Shown here: positions 44,819 to 53,948 of the stretch, piece by piece
Layout of the letters: every line of letters begins with the position of its first letter
How positions within the stretch are numbered: position 1 is the stretch's first letter
NCBI RefSeq assembly: GCF_003050935.1
Contig: NZ_QAOX01000010.1
Coordinates: forward strand, 1-64,000
Source: Luteibacter sp. OK325
GTDB lineage: Bacteria; Pseudomonadota; Gammaproteobacteria; Xanthomonadales; Rhodanobacteraceae
DNA: 64,000 nt
Direction: 5' to 3'
The notes under the pieces: generated by a model
The model's input: the letters and a program-made list of their open reading frames with translations, nothing else
Databases searched by the model: none
Told to the model about the DNA's origin: nothing
Position numbers and translations under genes: made by a program

Positions 44819-46828
44819 ATGACCCCACGAAGCTACCTACGCCTCGCGCTCCTCGCCGCCCTTCTACTTGTTGCGTGGCTAGCCTACCGGCCGGGCCTGA
44901 GCGGTGGCTTTGTCTTCGACGACTTCGCGAATCTACCCGCCCTCGGCGAAACCGGGCCGATCGATAACGCGGCTGCTTTTGCCCGCTACATCACATCCGG
45001 CACCGCCGACCCCATCGGCCGACCGCTGGCCATGGCCAGTTTTCTGATCGACGCCCACGACTGGCCGGCACAGCCGGAGCCATTCAAGCGGTCGAACGTC
45101 ATCCTTCACCTCCTCAATTGTGCGCTGCTCTACGCATTGCTCCGTGCCTTCGGGCGCGCGTGGGCGCGTGGGGAATCCGAGGCCACCACGGCGACCCGCA
45201 TGGACTATGCGGCACTGATCGCCTCAGGCCTTTGGGCGCTTCATCCCCTCTTCGTTTCAACCACGCTGTACATCGTGCAGCGCGAGGCGATGTTACCGGC
45301 CACGTTCTGCCTGACTGGCCTCCTGGCATGGGTAAAGGCACGCCAACTGCTTGCCGAGGGACAAACCCGCGCCGGCGGCTTCATGGCCGTCGTCGCGATC
45401 GTGGGGTGCACATTGCTGGCGGCCCTGTCGAAAGCGAACGGACTGCTGCTGCCGTCCCTCATTCTGGTAGTCGAGGGCTTCTCGTTGCCGCCGGGGCCTC
45501 GGCCAGTTGGCCGGTCGGCAACCGTCTTCCGTGCGGCGTTAGCCGCGTGCTGGATCGCGACGGGAGCCATGGTCCTTGCACTTGTCTACCTGGCCTGGGC
45601 GGGCATCGTTCATGGGATCCCGCATCGTCCATGGACTGAAGCCCAACGGCTGCTCACCGAGCCTCGCATCGTCTGGCAATACCTCGGCCAGCTGTGGCTC
45701 CCCCATCCCTATACCGCAGGCGTCTTCAACGATACGACGGCGGTCTCGACGCATCTGTGGCGCCCGTGGACCACGTTCCTAGCGATCGCTGGCCTTGTCG
45801 TGCTGTGTCTGTTTGCATGGTTCGGCAGGCGTCTGTCGCCCGCGATTGCCGGGGCCATTCTGTTCTTTCTGACGGGTCATCTGCTCGAATCAAGCAGCGT
45901 GCCGCTTGAACTGTACTTCGAGCACCGGAACTATCTGCCGGCCCTGCTGATGTTCTGGCCGGCGGGCCTGTGGTTGGTCGGCGTCCCTATGAACCTTCGA
46001 GCCAGATCCGCGAAGCCCGTCTTTCCCTTGCTGCGAGTGCGCTATGCACTTACCGCCGTCCTGATCATGTCGATGGCAGGAATGACTTACGCCAATGCTT
46101 CCGTTTGGGGCGACAATGCACATCAGGGGACCTTGTGGGCTCGCCTTAACCCGACCTCCGCTCGCGCCCAGGTCACCGCCGCACAGGAAGAGATTCAGCA
46201 TGGGACGCCATCCCGAGCCATCGCGCGCCTGACGCCCCTACTCGCGGCCAAACCCGAGGAAGTGCAGATTGCGTTCAACCTGATCGCCGCGCATTGCCAG
46301 GCGAGTGATCTTTCCGAGACGGACATGGCGACCGCTCGCCGGGCATTGCACCTCACTCGCGATCCCGGCGCGCTCATCGCTGGCTGGTACGCACGCACCA
46401 TCCCAGTCGCTCAAGAAGGTGAATGCCCAGGCCTGTCGCTCGCTGGCCTCAAGGACCTCACTCAGGCGGGACTCGACAATCCGAACCTTCCGCCTGGGCG
46501 CAAACAGGATCTCGAACACGCGCTAGGCGAAATAGCGTTGGCGACGAATGATCCGAAGGCCGCCCTCCTTCATTTCAATCGCGGCCTCGAGCTGGATCCT
46601 CACGAAACCGTTGCCCTGCGCCAGGCAGCGGAACTCGGCTCGGCCGGCCACGCTGAACTCGGTCTCCAGCATCTCTCGGTATATGACAGCCTTCCCATTG
46701 CTGCCGATGCCACTGGCCCCGGCATGGCGACGGTTCACGCCTGGGTGCTACAACGCCAGGCTTACTGGCCCCGCGAACGGGCACGCCTCGTCGCCACACT
46801 GAAAGCAGATGCCGGAGTCAGCCCATGA
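44819..46828 (+). CDS. TMTC-like membrane glycosyltransferase/TPR protein, paralog A
   Basis: A 669-residue protein with about ten to eleven membrane helices and a C-terminal periplasmic TPR-like helical region from about 450 on (ALLHFNRGLELDPHETVALR). The first loop has GGFVFDDFANLP with the paired Asp of GT-C enzymes, then RPLAMASFLID and a later EHRNYLPALLMFW. This is the TMTC/PMT-like layout, linked to protein O-glycosylation. It overlaps its paralog by four bases and lies 200 bases after pilA. Confidence 0.78.
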   Translation: MTPRSYLRLALLAALLLVAWLAYRPGLSGGFVFDDFANLPALGETGPIDNAAAFARYITSGTADPIGRPLAMASFLIDAHDWPAQPEPFKRSNVILHLLNCALLYALLRAFGRAWARGESEATTATRMDYAALIASGLWALHPLFVSTTLYIVQREAMLPATFCLTGLLAWVKARQLLAEGQTRAGGFMAVVAIVGCTLLAALSKANGLLLPSLILVVEGFSLPPGPRPVGRSATVFRAALAACWIATGAMVLALVYLAWAGIVHGIPHRPWTEAQRLLTEPRIVWQYLGQLWLPHPYTAGVFNDTTAVSTHLWRPWTTFLAIAGLVVLCLFAWFGRRLSPAIAGAILFFLTGHLLESSSVPLELYFEHRNYLPALLMFWPAGLWLVGVPMNLRARSAKPVFPLLRVRYALTAVLIMSMAGMTYANASVWGDNAHQGTLWARLNPTSARAQVTAAQEEIQHGTPSRAIARLTPLLAAKPEEVQIAFNLIAAHCQASDLSETDMATARRALHLTRDPGALIAGWYARTIPVAQEGECPGLSLAGLKDLTQAGLDNPNLPPGRKQDLEHALGEIALATNDPKAALLHFNRGLELDPHETVALRQAAELGSAGHAELGLQHLSVYDSLPIAADATGPGMATVHAWVLQRQAYWPRERARLVATLKADAGVSP

Positions 46829-48801
46829 TGTGGCGCAACGTCGGACACCATATGTCGCGCCCATGGGTCATCTTCTGCCTGGGATTGGTCGTCACTGTTG
46901 TTGTCTATTGGCCCGGCCTCTCAGGAACGTGGCTGTTCGACGACTATCCGAACATCGTCGACAACGTTGGGGTTCATCCCAAAAGCTGGAGTATTCCAGA
47001 CCTTGTCAGCGCAGCGCTTTCTTCACCGGCGAGCGATTTCAAACGCCCCCTGGCCTCGCTGAGCTTTGCCATCAACTACCTCATCACGGGCGCCAATGCG
47101 CCTGCGATGAAGTTCACGAACCTGTGCATCCATTTACTCAACGGCTTCGCGGCCTTCCTCTTCCTCAGGTCGCTCCTGCGCGCAGCAGGCGAAGATCGGC
47201 CGGACTCGACGGTCAGCGATCGCAAAGCGGCACTCATAGCGGCCGCATGGCTGGTGCTGCCAATCAACGTATCCTCTGTGCTGTACGTGGTGCAGCGCAT
47301 GGAGAGCATGGCTAATCTCGCTGTGCTGCTCGGTCTTTGGGGCTACGTGGCCGGACGTCGACGTATGCTCGGCGAAAAGCGTTACGGATGCCTTCTTGCC
47401 GCAGGTAGCGTGCTGGGTGCAACCGCCATCGGGGCGTTGGCGAAAGAAACAGCTGTCATGCTTCCGCTGTACGCCTTCCTGATCGAATGGTTCGTGTTCC
47501 GAGGCCACAGCTCGAGTGCGCGTGGCCACGCCATTGACCGGCGCGTTGCAGGCTTCTTCGTCGTTTTTCTTCTGATCCCCATGACGGCCGGCGCTATATG
47601 GCTACTGCCGGGCCTGCTGAATCCGTCCACCTGGGTCACGCGTGATTTCACGTTGTCGACCCGACTGTTGAGCGAGGGACGCATCGTCCTTGACTACATT
47701 GCGTGGACGCTCATTCCCACTCCCGGCGCGCTCTCGTTTTACCACGACGACTTTGTCGTTTCGCAGGGCTTGCTCTCACCCGTCACGACCGCCCTGTCAC
47801 TTGCTGGCATCGTCGCCCTGCTCTGCGTATCGCTCTGGCTACGGAAACGGCTCCCGCTGGCAGGGCTTGGCATTGCCCTGTTCTTCGGCTGCCATCTGCT
47901 GACTGGAACGGTGCTGCCGCTCGAACTGGTGTATGAGCATCGCAACTATTTTCCGAGCCTGGGTCTTCTGCTCACCCTTCTGGTCACGCTCACGGCCGTT
48001 CCCCCGTCGCGCGCACTTGCCCAGACTCTCGCGCGGCTCTGCCTTGGCCTGTTTGCGCTGCTTTGGCTCTTCATCACGTGGTCGACCGCGGAAGCCTGGG
48101 GCAACCCACTATCGCTCGCACGTGAACTCGCTTTCAGGGCGCCGGACTCGCCGCGCGCGCAATACGAGTTGGGTCGCACCTACATCATCTACTCAAACTA
48201 TGATCCGACCTCGCCATTCATTCCGCTCGTGTATGAGCCACTGGAACGGGCGGCACGAGTTCCTGGGTCGTCGATCCTGCCGGAGCAGGCGCTTATTTTC
48301 ATGACGTCGAGAATGCACCTTCCCGTCAAGGACGCTTGGTGGGACAGCATTGATGACAAGTTGAGAAAGCATCCTGCGACGATCCAGGATGAAAGTTCAC
48401 TTGACGCCCTGGCCCAGTGCCTCCGTCAGACGGCGTGCACCTTCCCACCCGAGCGCCTCTACGGCGCATTCGGTGCAGCACTTTCGCATGAGCGGCGCAG
48501 CCCACGCCTTTTGGCCATGTATGCCATGTTCGCCTGGGACACCATCAAGGACAAGCAACTCGCGTATCGCGTACAACGCGAAGCGGTTGCGGGTGCGCCC
48601 CGCGAGAGCGCCTATCGCATCGGTCTTGCCCGTTTCGCCATACAGCTGGGCGATCAGCAGGAGCTTGCTAGACAGATCAGCGAGCTCCAGACCATGAATG
48701 TTGGCGGCCGCCTCGGTGCCGATCTCGCGCCACTGCAGAATGCCTACACACGAATGGCACCGGCCAAGTGCGCGTCCACGAGTTCATCATGCGAGTATTG
48801 A
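46825..48801 (+). CDS. TMTC-like membrane glycosyltransferase/TPR protein, paralog B
   Basis: A 658-residue paralog of the preceding protein. Matching motifs are GTWLFDDYPNIVDN, FKRPLASLSFAINYL, ALAKETAVMLPLYAFLIEW and VYEHRNYFPSLGLLLTLL, with a divergent C-terminal helical half. The start ATG overlaps the previous stop (ATGA). It may act on a different acceptor or sugar from paralog A. The flippase gene starts 12 bases before its end, so all three are probably one operon. Confidence 0.76.
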   Translation: MMWRNVGHHMSRPWVIFCLGLVVTVVVYWPGLSGTWLFDDYPNIVDNVGVHPKSWSIPDLVSAALSSPASDFKRPLASLSFAINYLITGANAPAMKFTNLCIHLLNGFAAFLFLRSLLRAAGEDRPDSTVSDRKAALIAAAWLVLPINVSSVLYVVQRMESMANLAVLLGLWGYVAGRRRMLGEKRYGCLLAAGSVLGATAIGALAKETAVMLPLYAFLIEWFVFRGHSSSARGHAIDRRVAGFFVVFLLIPMTAGAIWLLPGLLNPSTWVTRDFTLSTRLLSEGRIVLDYIAWTLIPTPGALSFYHDDFVVSQGLLSPVTTALSLAGIVALLCVSLWLRKRLPLAGLGIALFFGCHLLTGTVLPLELVYEHRNYFPSLGLLLTLLVTLTAVPPSRALAQTLARLCLGLFALLWLFITWSTAEAWGNPLSLARELAFRAPDSPRAQYELGRTYIIYSNYDPTSPFIPLVYEPLERAARVPGSSILPEQALIFMTSRMHLPVKDAWWDSIDDKLRKHPATIQDESSLDALAQCLRQTACTFPPERLYGAFGAALSHERRSPRLLAMYAMFAWDTIKDKQLAYRVQREAVAGAPRESAYRIGLARFAIQLGDQQELARQISELQTMNVGGRLGADLAPLQNAYTRMAPAKCASTSSSCEY

Positions 48802-50042
48802 AAGGCGCCCTTGCCCGAAGCAGCATGGCGACCACCGGTATCCTCGGGTTACGTGTCGCAACCCAGGCACTCACGCTGGTCCTGGTGACCCGTCTCCTCG
48901 GGCCCACGACGTACGGCACCTATATGGCTGCGGCTTCACTCGCTGTCATTCTGGGCCTCCTTCCCAATCTTGGCGCCGGTTACGTGCTGATGGCCCGAGC
49001 CGCCCGCGACGGTGCGGATGCCATCGAGAACTGGCGCTACGGATGGCCACTCAGCCTTTCCGTCGGTAGCCTGCTCACTCTCGGCTTTCCCTTTGTTGCG
49101 AGCGCGGTCACCGGAGCCTCCCTCCCAATCGTCGAACTCGCACTGATCGGCGCGGCCGAGTTGCTCGTCACGCCTCTTACGCTGCTCCTGAGCTTTGTCC
49201 TGCAGGCGCGGAACCGCGTCGCAGCGGGACAGATGCTGCTCTGGATACCCATGGCCCTTCGCGCTGTAGCGGCCGCCACCTGCATCGTCTTCTTTGCCCG
49301 CACCCCGGTGCATGTATTCGTGGTCCTGCAAGCCACAGCAGCGCTGCTGGGCCTGGGACTCGCGCTTGTCGCGACCCATCGGATCGCGCCCCTACAGTGG
49401 CGACCGCGGCGACCCTCGCGCGACGAATGGCGCTCGGGCGCCGCCTACGCCGCCATGCATATCGTCGCCGCGAACCCGACGGAACTCGACAAGATCATTT
49501 CCCCCGCACTCCTCGGAGCGCATACCGCCGGCATTTACAGCGCAACGTCGCGCGTCATGAACGCCGTCGTTATGCCGGTGGTCGGAATGCTCGTCGCCGC
49601 GCAGCCACGGCTGTTCCGACACGGTACCGCCCCGACTGAGGAAGGGCAGCGTCTGGTCGGCTTGCTCGGACGCATTTCGTTCGGGTGGGGACTGCTGAGC
49701 GCAGCCGCGCTGGCCCTGGGAGCCCCCTTGTTGCCCTACCTTCTCGGCGATGCATTCGCCGAAACGGCAGCTACCCTACCCTGGGTCGCGATGGCATCGC
49801 CGTTCATGGCGCTGCGGATGGCCGCGGGCACGGTGCTCGTGGCCTCCGGCCATCCACTTCGACGCCTGCGGTTCGAGCTGACCGGGATAGTGCTGCTGGC
49901 ATTGCTACTGGGCGCGGGAGCGCGACTCTTCGACGTTCGCGGTATGGCGGTGGGCCTGACACTTGGTGAGGCATTCATGGCGAGCTACGGTTGGCATCTG
50001 GTGCGCCGCGCGCAGCAGGATTTCACGACGCCGGTGGCGTAA
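48789..50042 (+). CDS. Wzx-type oligosaccharide flippase (MOP superfamily)
   Basis: A 417-residue integral membrane protein with about twelve helices. Its N-terminus is typical of lipid-linked oligosaccharide flippases (MATTGILGLRVATQALTLVL, LLGPTTYGTYMAAASL). It would move undecaprenyl-linked glycan to the periplasm, where the GT-C enzymes act. I use the ATG at 48789, overlapping the previous gene by 13 bases; a GTG at 48768 is possible. Its last 20 bases overlap the convergent glycosyltransferase gene. Confidence 0.87.
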   Translation: MRVLKGALARSSMATTGILGLRVATQALTLVLVTRLLGPTTYGTYMAAASLAVILGLLPNLGAGYVLMARAARDGADAIENWRYGWPLSLSVGSLLTLGFPFVASAVTGASLPIVELALIGAAELLVTPLTLLLSFVLQARNRVAAGQMLLWIPMALRAVAAATCIVFFARTPVHVFVVLQATAALLGLGLALVATHRIAPLQWRPRRPSRDEWRSGAAYAAMHIVAANPTELDKIISPALLGAHTAGIYSATSRVMNAVVMPVVGMLVAAQPRLFRHGTAPTEEGQRLVGLLGRISFGWGLLSAAALALGAPLLPYLLGDAFAETAATLPWVAMASPFMALRMAAGTVLVASGHPLRRLRFELTGIVLLALLLGAGARLFDVRGMAVGLTLGEAFMASYGWHLVRRAQQDFTTPVA

Positions 50043-50904
50043 GGCTGCGACGCCTTCCACGCAGGAGGTCGCTCAGTGCCATGGCCAGTCCCTTCCACGG
50101 CCGCAGCGAGCGATGACGAACGCTTCGTACAAGCGCACGAAGGGTGAGGAAAAAGAAGCGCCCCGCACCCAATCCAAATCGAGCGGCCATACCGTAGCCA
50201 AGGCGACCCACCAGCAACAGATGGGCACGACTCATGTGATATTCGTAGAATATCGAGCCGTTGCCGCTGCTACCGGACCCCTCGTGAATGACCACGCCTT
50301 CAGGCACGTCCACCAAGGCGACACCACGCTGCGCCATTCGATAGCCCATCTCGATATCGTCGCCGTAGAAAAAGAACGTTTCGTCGAAAATGGGTTCGTG
50401 GACTAGCGTGTGATGCAGCATGAGGCACGCGCCGCCAAGTAAGGCGTGACCGCGCAGGCCCGGTCCCGCCGGAGAAATCGTCGCCGAAAGATGACGGTAG
50501 TAAGTTCGCGCCGGCACCAGTCCGGTTGGCCCGTCAATCGACGGCGCCGCGATGACCGGCGACTTGCCGGCTACAGCCGTACGCAAATGGCCGACCGTTC
50601 CCGGCGCCAACGAGGCGTCGCTATTGATGAGCAGCAGGTCGTACTCACCACCCCAACCGGCAATCAGTTCGACAGCGCGATTCACTCCAGCCGCAAAACC
50701 GAGGTTGACGCCGGGTTCCAGGTACACGACTTCGGTGGGGATGTGGGCCGCACCGCTACGAAGCGGGACAATCGACGCGCCATCGTCTTCGGAATTGTCG
50801 ACGACCACGACGATATCGACGCCCTCGCTGGCGAGCGACTGCAGACAACGCAGAGTCATGGCTGCGGAGCGGAAGTGAAGGAGGACGGCGACGCACTTAC
50901 GCAC
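50023..50904 (-). CDS. GT2 glycosyltransferase (rhamnosyltransferase-like)
   Basis: A 293-residue cytoplasmic enzyme with a GT-A fold: VVVVDNSEDDG, NLGFAAGVNRAV, LLINSDASL (DxD-like) and a later FFFYGDDIEMGYRM with HEGSGSSG. This is the WbbL/RfbF-type pattern, often dTDP-rhamnose dependent. The start is a GTG at 50904 overlapping the upstream methyltransferase stop by eight bases. It is the last gene of the seven-gene glycan operon. Confidence 0.85.
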   Translation of the reverse strand: MRKCVAVLLHFRSAAMTLRCLQSLASEGVDIVVVVDNSEDDGASIVPLRSGAAHIPTEVVYLEPGVNLGFAAGVNRAVELIAGWGGEYDLLLINSDASLAPGTVGHLRTAVAGKSPVIAAPSIDGPTGLVPARTYYRHLSATISPAGPGLRGHALLGGACLMLHHTLVHEPIFDETFFFYGDDIEMGYRMAQRGVALVDVPEGVVIHEGSGSSGNGSIFYEYHMSRAHLLLVGRLGYGMAARFGLGAGRFFFLTLRALVRSVRHRSLRPWKGLAMALSDLLRGRRRSLTPPAS

Positions 50905-51979
50905 GGTCGTTTGTCCCGTCAGATGCGAAGGCCACCGTAACGAGCTCCTCGCCCGCGCGCGCAAAGAACGTAGCCGCAAGATCCGCGTGCCAGCCCACGA
51001 TTGGTGCAACGAGTGCTCTTGCGCGGTTCGCGAGGCCCGGGCGCTGAGAAGCAATTCGCGCACTTTCCCGTGCAATGCTTCGCGCATGATGGCCCCGCCT
51101 AAGCGAGCGGACGTTCACAAACCCCACTTCCTCCAGCATGGTTTCCATGGCCTCGGCGCTCGGGACGCACAAGTGCCTGGGGGCCTCCAGGCCGCGCCAT
51201 GCCGACCGAAAGACGCGTGCGCCAAGGCCGCGCGGATTCGGCCATGCCAGCCAGATCATTCCACCGGGCTCGAGACGACGCAGACAATGCTCGAGATCGC
51301 TTCGCATGTCAGGAACGTGTTCGATGCTGTGCCGAAGGCTGATGACGTCGAACAGCCCTTCGGGCAAACCTCCTTTCGCACCTATAAAGCCCTGAAACGC
51401 AACGAGGCCTTGCGCGACGCACGCCGAAACAGCATCGGGATCGGGATCGAGTCCCGTCGCCGACCAGCCAAGTTCACTGGCGCGGCGGAGGAACTCGCCA
51501 TTGCCCGACCCGACATCGAGGACTCGGCGATGCTTGGCCTGGCGAGCGAGGAAAAGATGGCGTCCGTGATAATCGAGCTTCAGACGAAGAGGTTCGAAGG
51601 CGCAAAAAAGCAGCACGCCCAGGCGGTTAGACGGCGTCGCGTGGGCATCGAATCGCCAGTTCATGTAGCCCGTGACCAGCGCCATGAGCTGCGCCCTCGC
51701 GCCACGAAGCGATCCAGGGCCCGTCTCCGCAGTGTGCGTGTAATAGCTTCGGTAAGCTTCACCGATGGAATCGCTGGACGGCCGTGGGTCCGGATAGAGA
51801 CTCGAGCATGCATCGCAGCGCCAGAAAGCCCATAGGTCGCGACCGGCCGGATCGAGGTGATCGAATACATCCCGAGCCTGTTGGCGACGCTCCGAAGCGC
51901 CGCAGGCCGGGCAAAGAGGCACCCGCTCGGTGCGCCCACCTTGCCAGGTCGCAATGACGGGGACCGCGAGCGGGTTCAT
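50897..51979 (-). CDS. Class I SAM-dependent methyltransferase with zinc-knuckle, paralog A
   Basis: A 360-residue enzyme. An N-terminal Cys4 knuckle (CPACG and CDACS) precedes a helical linker. The Rossmann methyltransferase domain has motif I VLDVGSGNGEFL, the acidic GLDPDP and SLRHSIEHVPD. It probably methylates a sugar of the glycan or its lipid-linked precursor. It is a clear paralog of the next gene upstream and overlaps its neighbours at both ends. Confidence 0.84.
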   Translation of the reverse strand: MNPLAVPVIATWQGGRTERVPLCPACGASERRQQARDVFDHLDPAGRDLWAFWRCDACSSLYPDPRPSSDSIGEAYRSYYTHTAETGPGSLRGARAQLMALVTGYMNWRFDAHATPSNRLGVLLFCAFEPLRLKLDYHGRHLFLARQAKHRRVLDVGSGNGEFLRRASELGWSATGLDPDPDAVSACVAQGLVAFQGFIGAKGGLPEGLFDVISLRHSIEHVPDMRSDLEHCLRRLEPGGMIWLAWPNPRGLGARVFRSAWRGLEAPRHLCVPSAEAMETMLEEVGFVNVRSLRRGHHARSIARESARIASQRPGLANRARALVAPIVGWHADLAATFFARAGEELVTVAFASDGTNDRA

Positions 51980-53016
51980 GGGGCTGGTGCCTTTGTAGCT
52001 ACAACTACGAGTTCGTCCGCGTGGCGAACACTGACCGTCGCGAGAAGGTCGGACGCCAACGAAAACAACGCAGCCGTGATGGACGCATAGCGAAGACCAC
52101 GCTGACCGCGCTCACGCGCGATCTGCGCGCTTCTACGATAAAGGCGTCCGGTATGCACGCCCCTGCGCAGAGGTTCCACATGCGAAAACCCGGCGTCGCG
52201 GCACGCGGCGAGAAGCACGTCGAGTGCGGGCAGGCTCAGGTGCCGCGGCGCGTCATAACTCTCCCAGTGCAGGCCATAAAAACGGGCCCCCAGCGACGAA
52301 GGGTTGGGCAGGCCCATCCAAACGGTACCGCCGGGAGCCAGCATCGCGTGGACATCCCGAAGCATCGACCGGGGGTCGGGCACGTGCTCGAGACAATGAC
52401 TCATCGTCACGGCATCCCAATAATCTCTCTGGCGGGTCGCACCCAGATCGGACACAAAACCTTGAGTGACTGGGATGCCGCGGTCAAGGCAAGCCGCTAC
52501 GGCAGCGGTGTCTGGGTCCAGACCCTCTGCATTCCAGTTCATGGAACGCGCAAGCGCTACGAAGTCGCCGTTCCCGCAACCGATGTCCAGGAGGCGCCCG
52601 CCGCGTCCCGGCGGCAGATGCCGGCCATAGTAGTCAAGCTTGAGCCGAAGCGGCGCCAGGACGGAAAAGAACGCGAATCCCAAAGAAGATGACGGCGAGC
52701 GATGCATCCCGAATCGGCGATTGAGGTATCCGTCGATGAGTGAGGTCAACCAGCCAGCTCGCCGCGGCGCAGCGGGCGGGCGATGCGTGACGTAGTCAAA
52801 ATCATAGGCGGCCGGCAGCGAGGCATCATCTGGGCGAGGATCGAGCCACGCGGTAGCGCACGATTCGCAATGCCACAACATCCATGGGTCGGTTCCGTTG
52901 ACCATGGCATCCCGAGCCACACCGATGGGATCGCGACGGGCCTGTCCACACATGGGACACCGGGGCACCGCTGTCACGTCGCCGCGGGACCACCGATCAC
53001 CGTTCGTCGCGCTCAC
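51976..53016 (-). CDS. Class I SAM-dependent methyltransferase with zinc-knuckle, paralog B
   Basis: A 346-residue paralog of the preceding methyltransferase with the same order. It has the Cys4 knuckle (CPMCG, CESCA), WLDPRPDDASLP, PLRLKLDYYGRHLPPG, motif I LLDIGCGNGDF and SHCLEHVPDPRSML. The N-terminal half is well conserved between the two and the C-terminal third less so, which may mean different substrates. Its stop overlaps the next start by four bases (ATGA). Confidence 0.84.
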   Translation of the reverse strand: MSATNGDRWSRGDVTAVPRCPMCGQARRDPIGVARDAMVNGTDPWMLWHCESCATAWLDPRPDDASLPAAYDFDYVTHRPPAAPRRAGWLTSLIDGYLNRRFGMHRSPSSSLGFAFFSVLAPLRLKLDYYGRHLPPGRGGRLLDIGCGNGDFVALARSMNWNAEGLDPDTAAVAACLDRGIPVTQGFVSDLGATRQRDYWDAVTMSHCLEHVPDPRSMLRDVHAMLAPGGTVWMGLPNPSSLGARFYGLHWESYDAPRHLSLPALDVLLAACRDAGFSHVEPLRRGVHTGRLYRRSAQIARERGQRGLRYASITAALFSLASDLLATVSVRHADELVVVATKAPAP

Positions 53017-53948
53017 TTTGCCTCCCTCGACATACCCGTCTTCACACCTTTCCAGATCATGGAAAATTGTTCGCTGCGCCTCGAATCACTTGCCATCACG
53101 ACGAGTGCTGTCAGCATCATCTTCACGATTGCCCACGCCTTCCAAACGACCGGAACGTAACCGCGCCGCAAAAGCCAGACCGTGTTCCGATAAAGGTAAA
53201 AGTGTCGCAACGGGCTGCGCTCCGGCCAGACCCGCCAGCCGAACAGCCATATCCGCCGCCCGCGCTCCCCCATCCGATGGTCGAACGACAGCCACGGAAT
53301 GCCGAACAACCCGTAGGCGCGTGACGTCACGCGGAACGACCACTCGGTATCAACATGGTCGATGAACATCGCGCCGTCCAGGTCTCCAATGCGATCGACC
53401 AGTTCCAACATCATCGTCGTTCCGCTGCCATTGAGATTGGCGAGCGGAAACGGCGCAGCGTCAGGACCGGGATAAGCGCGCGACCATCGCCAGCCGTGCT
53501 CGATGTAGTGGAATCCGTGCGCCAGCCCCGTTCCGGGATCGAGAAGTACGGGTCCCACGCAGCAGAGGGTGCCGGTCATGGCCTGCACCTGATTCAGGGC
53601 GGCCACCAACCCGGCAGGCGTTTCAACCGGGAACGCGGAGTCCTGATCGAGCAGCAGCACCGCGCGACATGGCGTCTCCATCGACCTGGCGCGTGCGATG
53701 CCAACATTGAGGGCTGCCGCAAGGCCGATATTGTCGGCGTTCTCGATCAGCTCGACGCGCTCCACCCGTCCCACGAGCTCACGCACGGCATCACGGGCTG
53801 CGGGCGTCGAGGCATTGTCGACGACGATGATTCGCCCGACCTCACGTAGTGAAAGTAGCTGCCGTTCGAGCAGAGCGAGATCGGGATTGAATGTGACGGT
53901 GACCGATGCGAGCTCATTGACATCAACCGGGCGCCTATCAGTCGCCAT
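53013..53948 (-). CDS. GT2 glycosyltransferase (rhamnosyltransferase-like)
   Basis: A 311-residue GT-A enzyme with SVTVTFNPDLALLERQL, IIVVDNASTPAA, NIGLAAALNVGI, LLLDQDSAFP (DxD) and FIDHVDTEWSFR, a pattern close to RfbF/WsaF-type rhamnosyltransferases. A basic, hydrophobic C-terminal stretch (YRNTVWLLRRGYVPVVWKAW) suggests membrane contact. I use the ATG at 53948, which overlaps the upstream gene by 11 bases; a longer frame runs inside that gene. Confidence 0.86.
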   Translation of the reverse strand: MATDRRPVDVNELASVTVTFNPDLALLERQLLSLREVGRIIVVDNASTPAARDAVRELVGRVERVELIENADNIGLAAALNVGIARARSMETPCRAVLLLDQDSAFPVETPAGLVAALNQVQAMTGTLCCVGPVLLDPGTGLAHGFHYIEHGWRWSRAYPGPDAAPFPLANLNGSGTTMMLELVDRIGDLDGAMFIDHVDTEWSFRVTSRAYGLFGIPWLSFDHRMGERGRRIWLFGWRVWPERSPLRHFYLYRNTVWLLRRGYVPVVWKAWAIVKMMLTALVVMASDSRRSEQFSMIWKGVKTGMSREAK

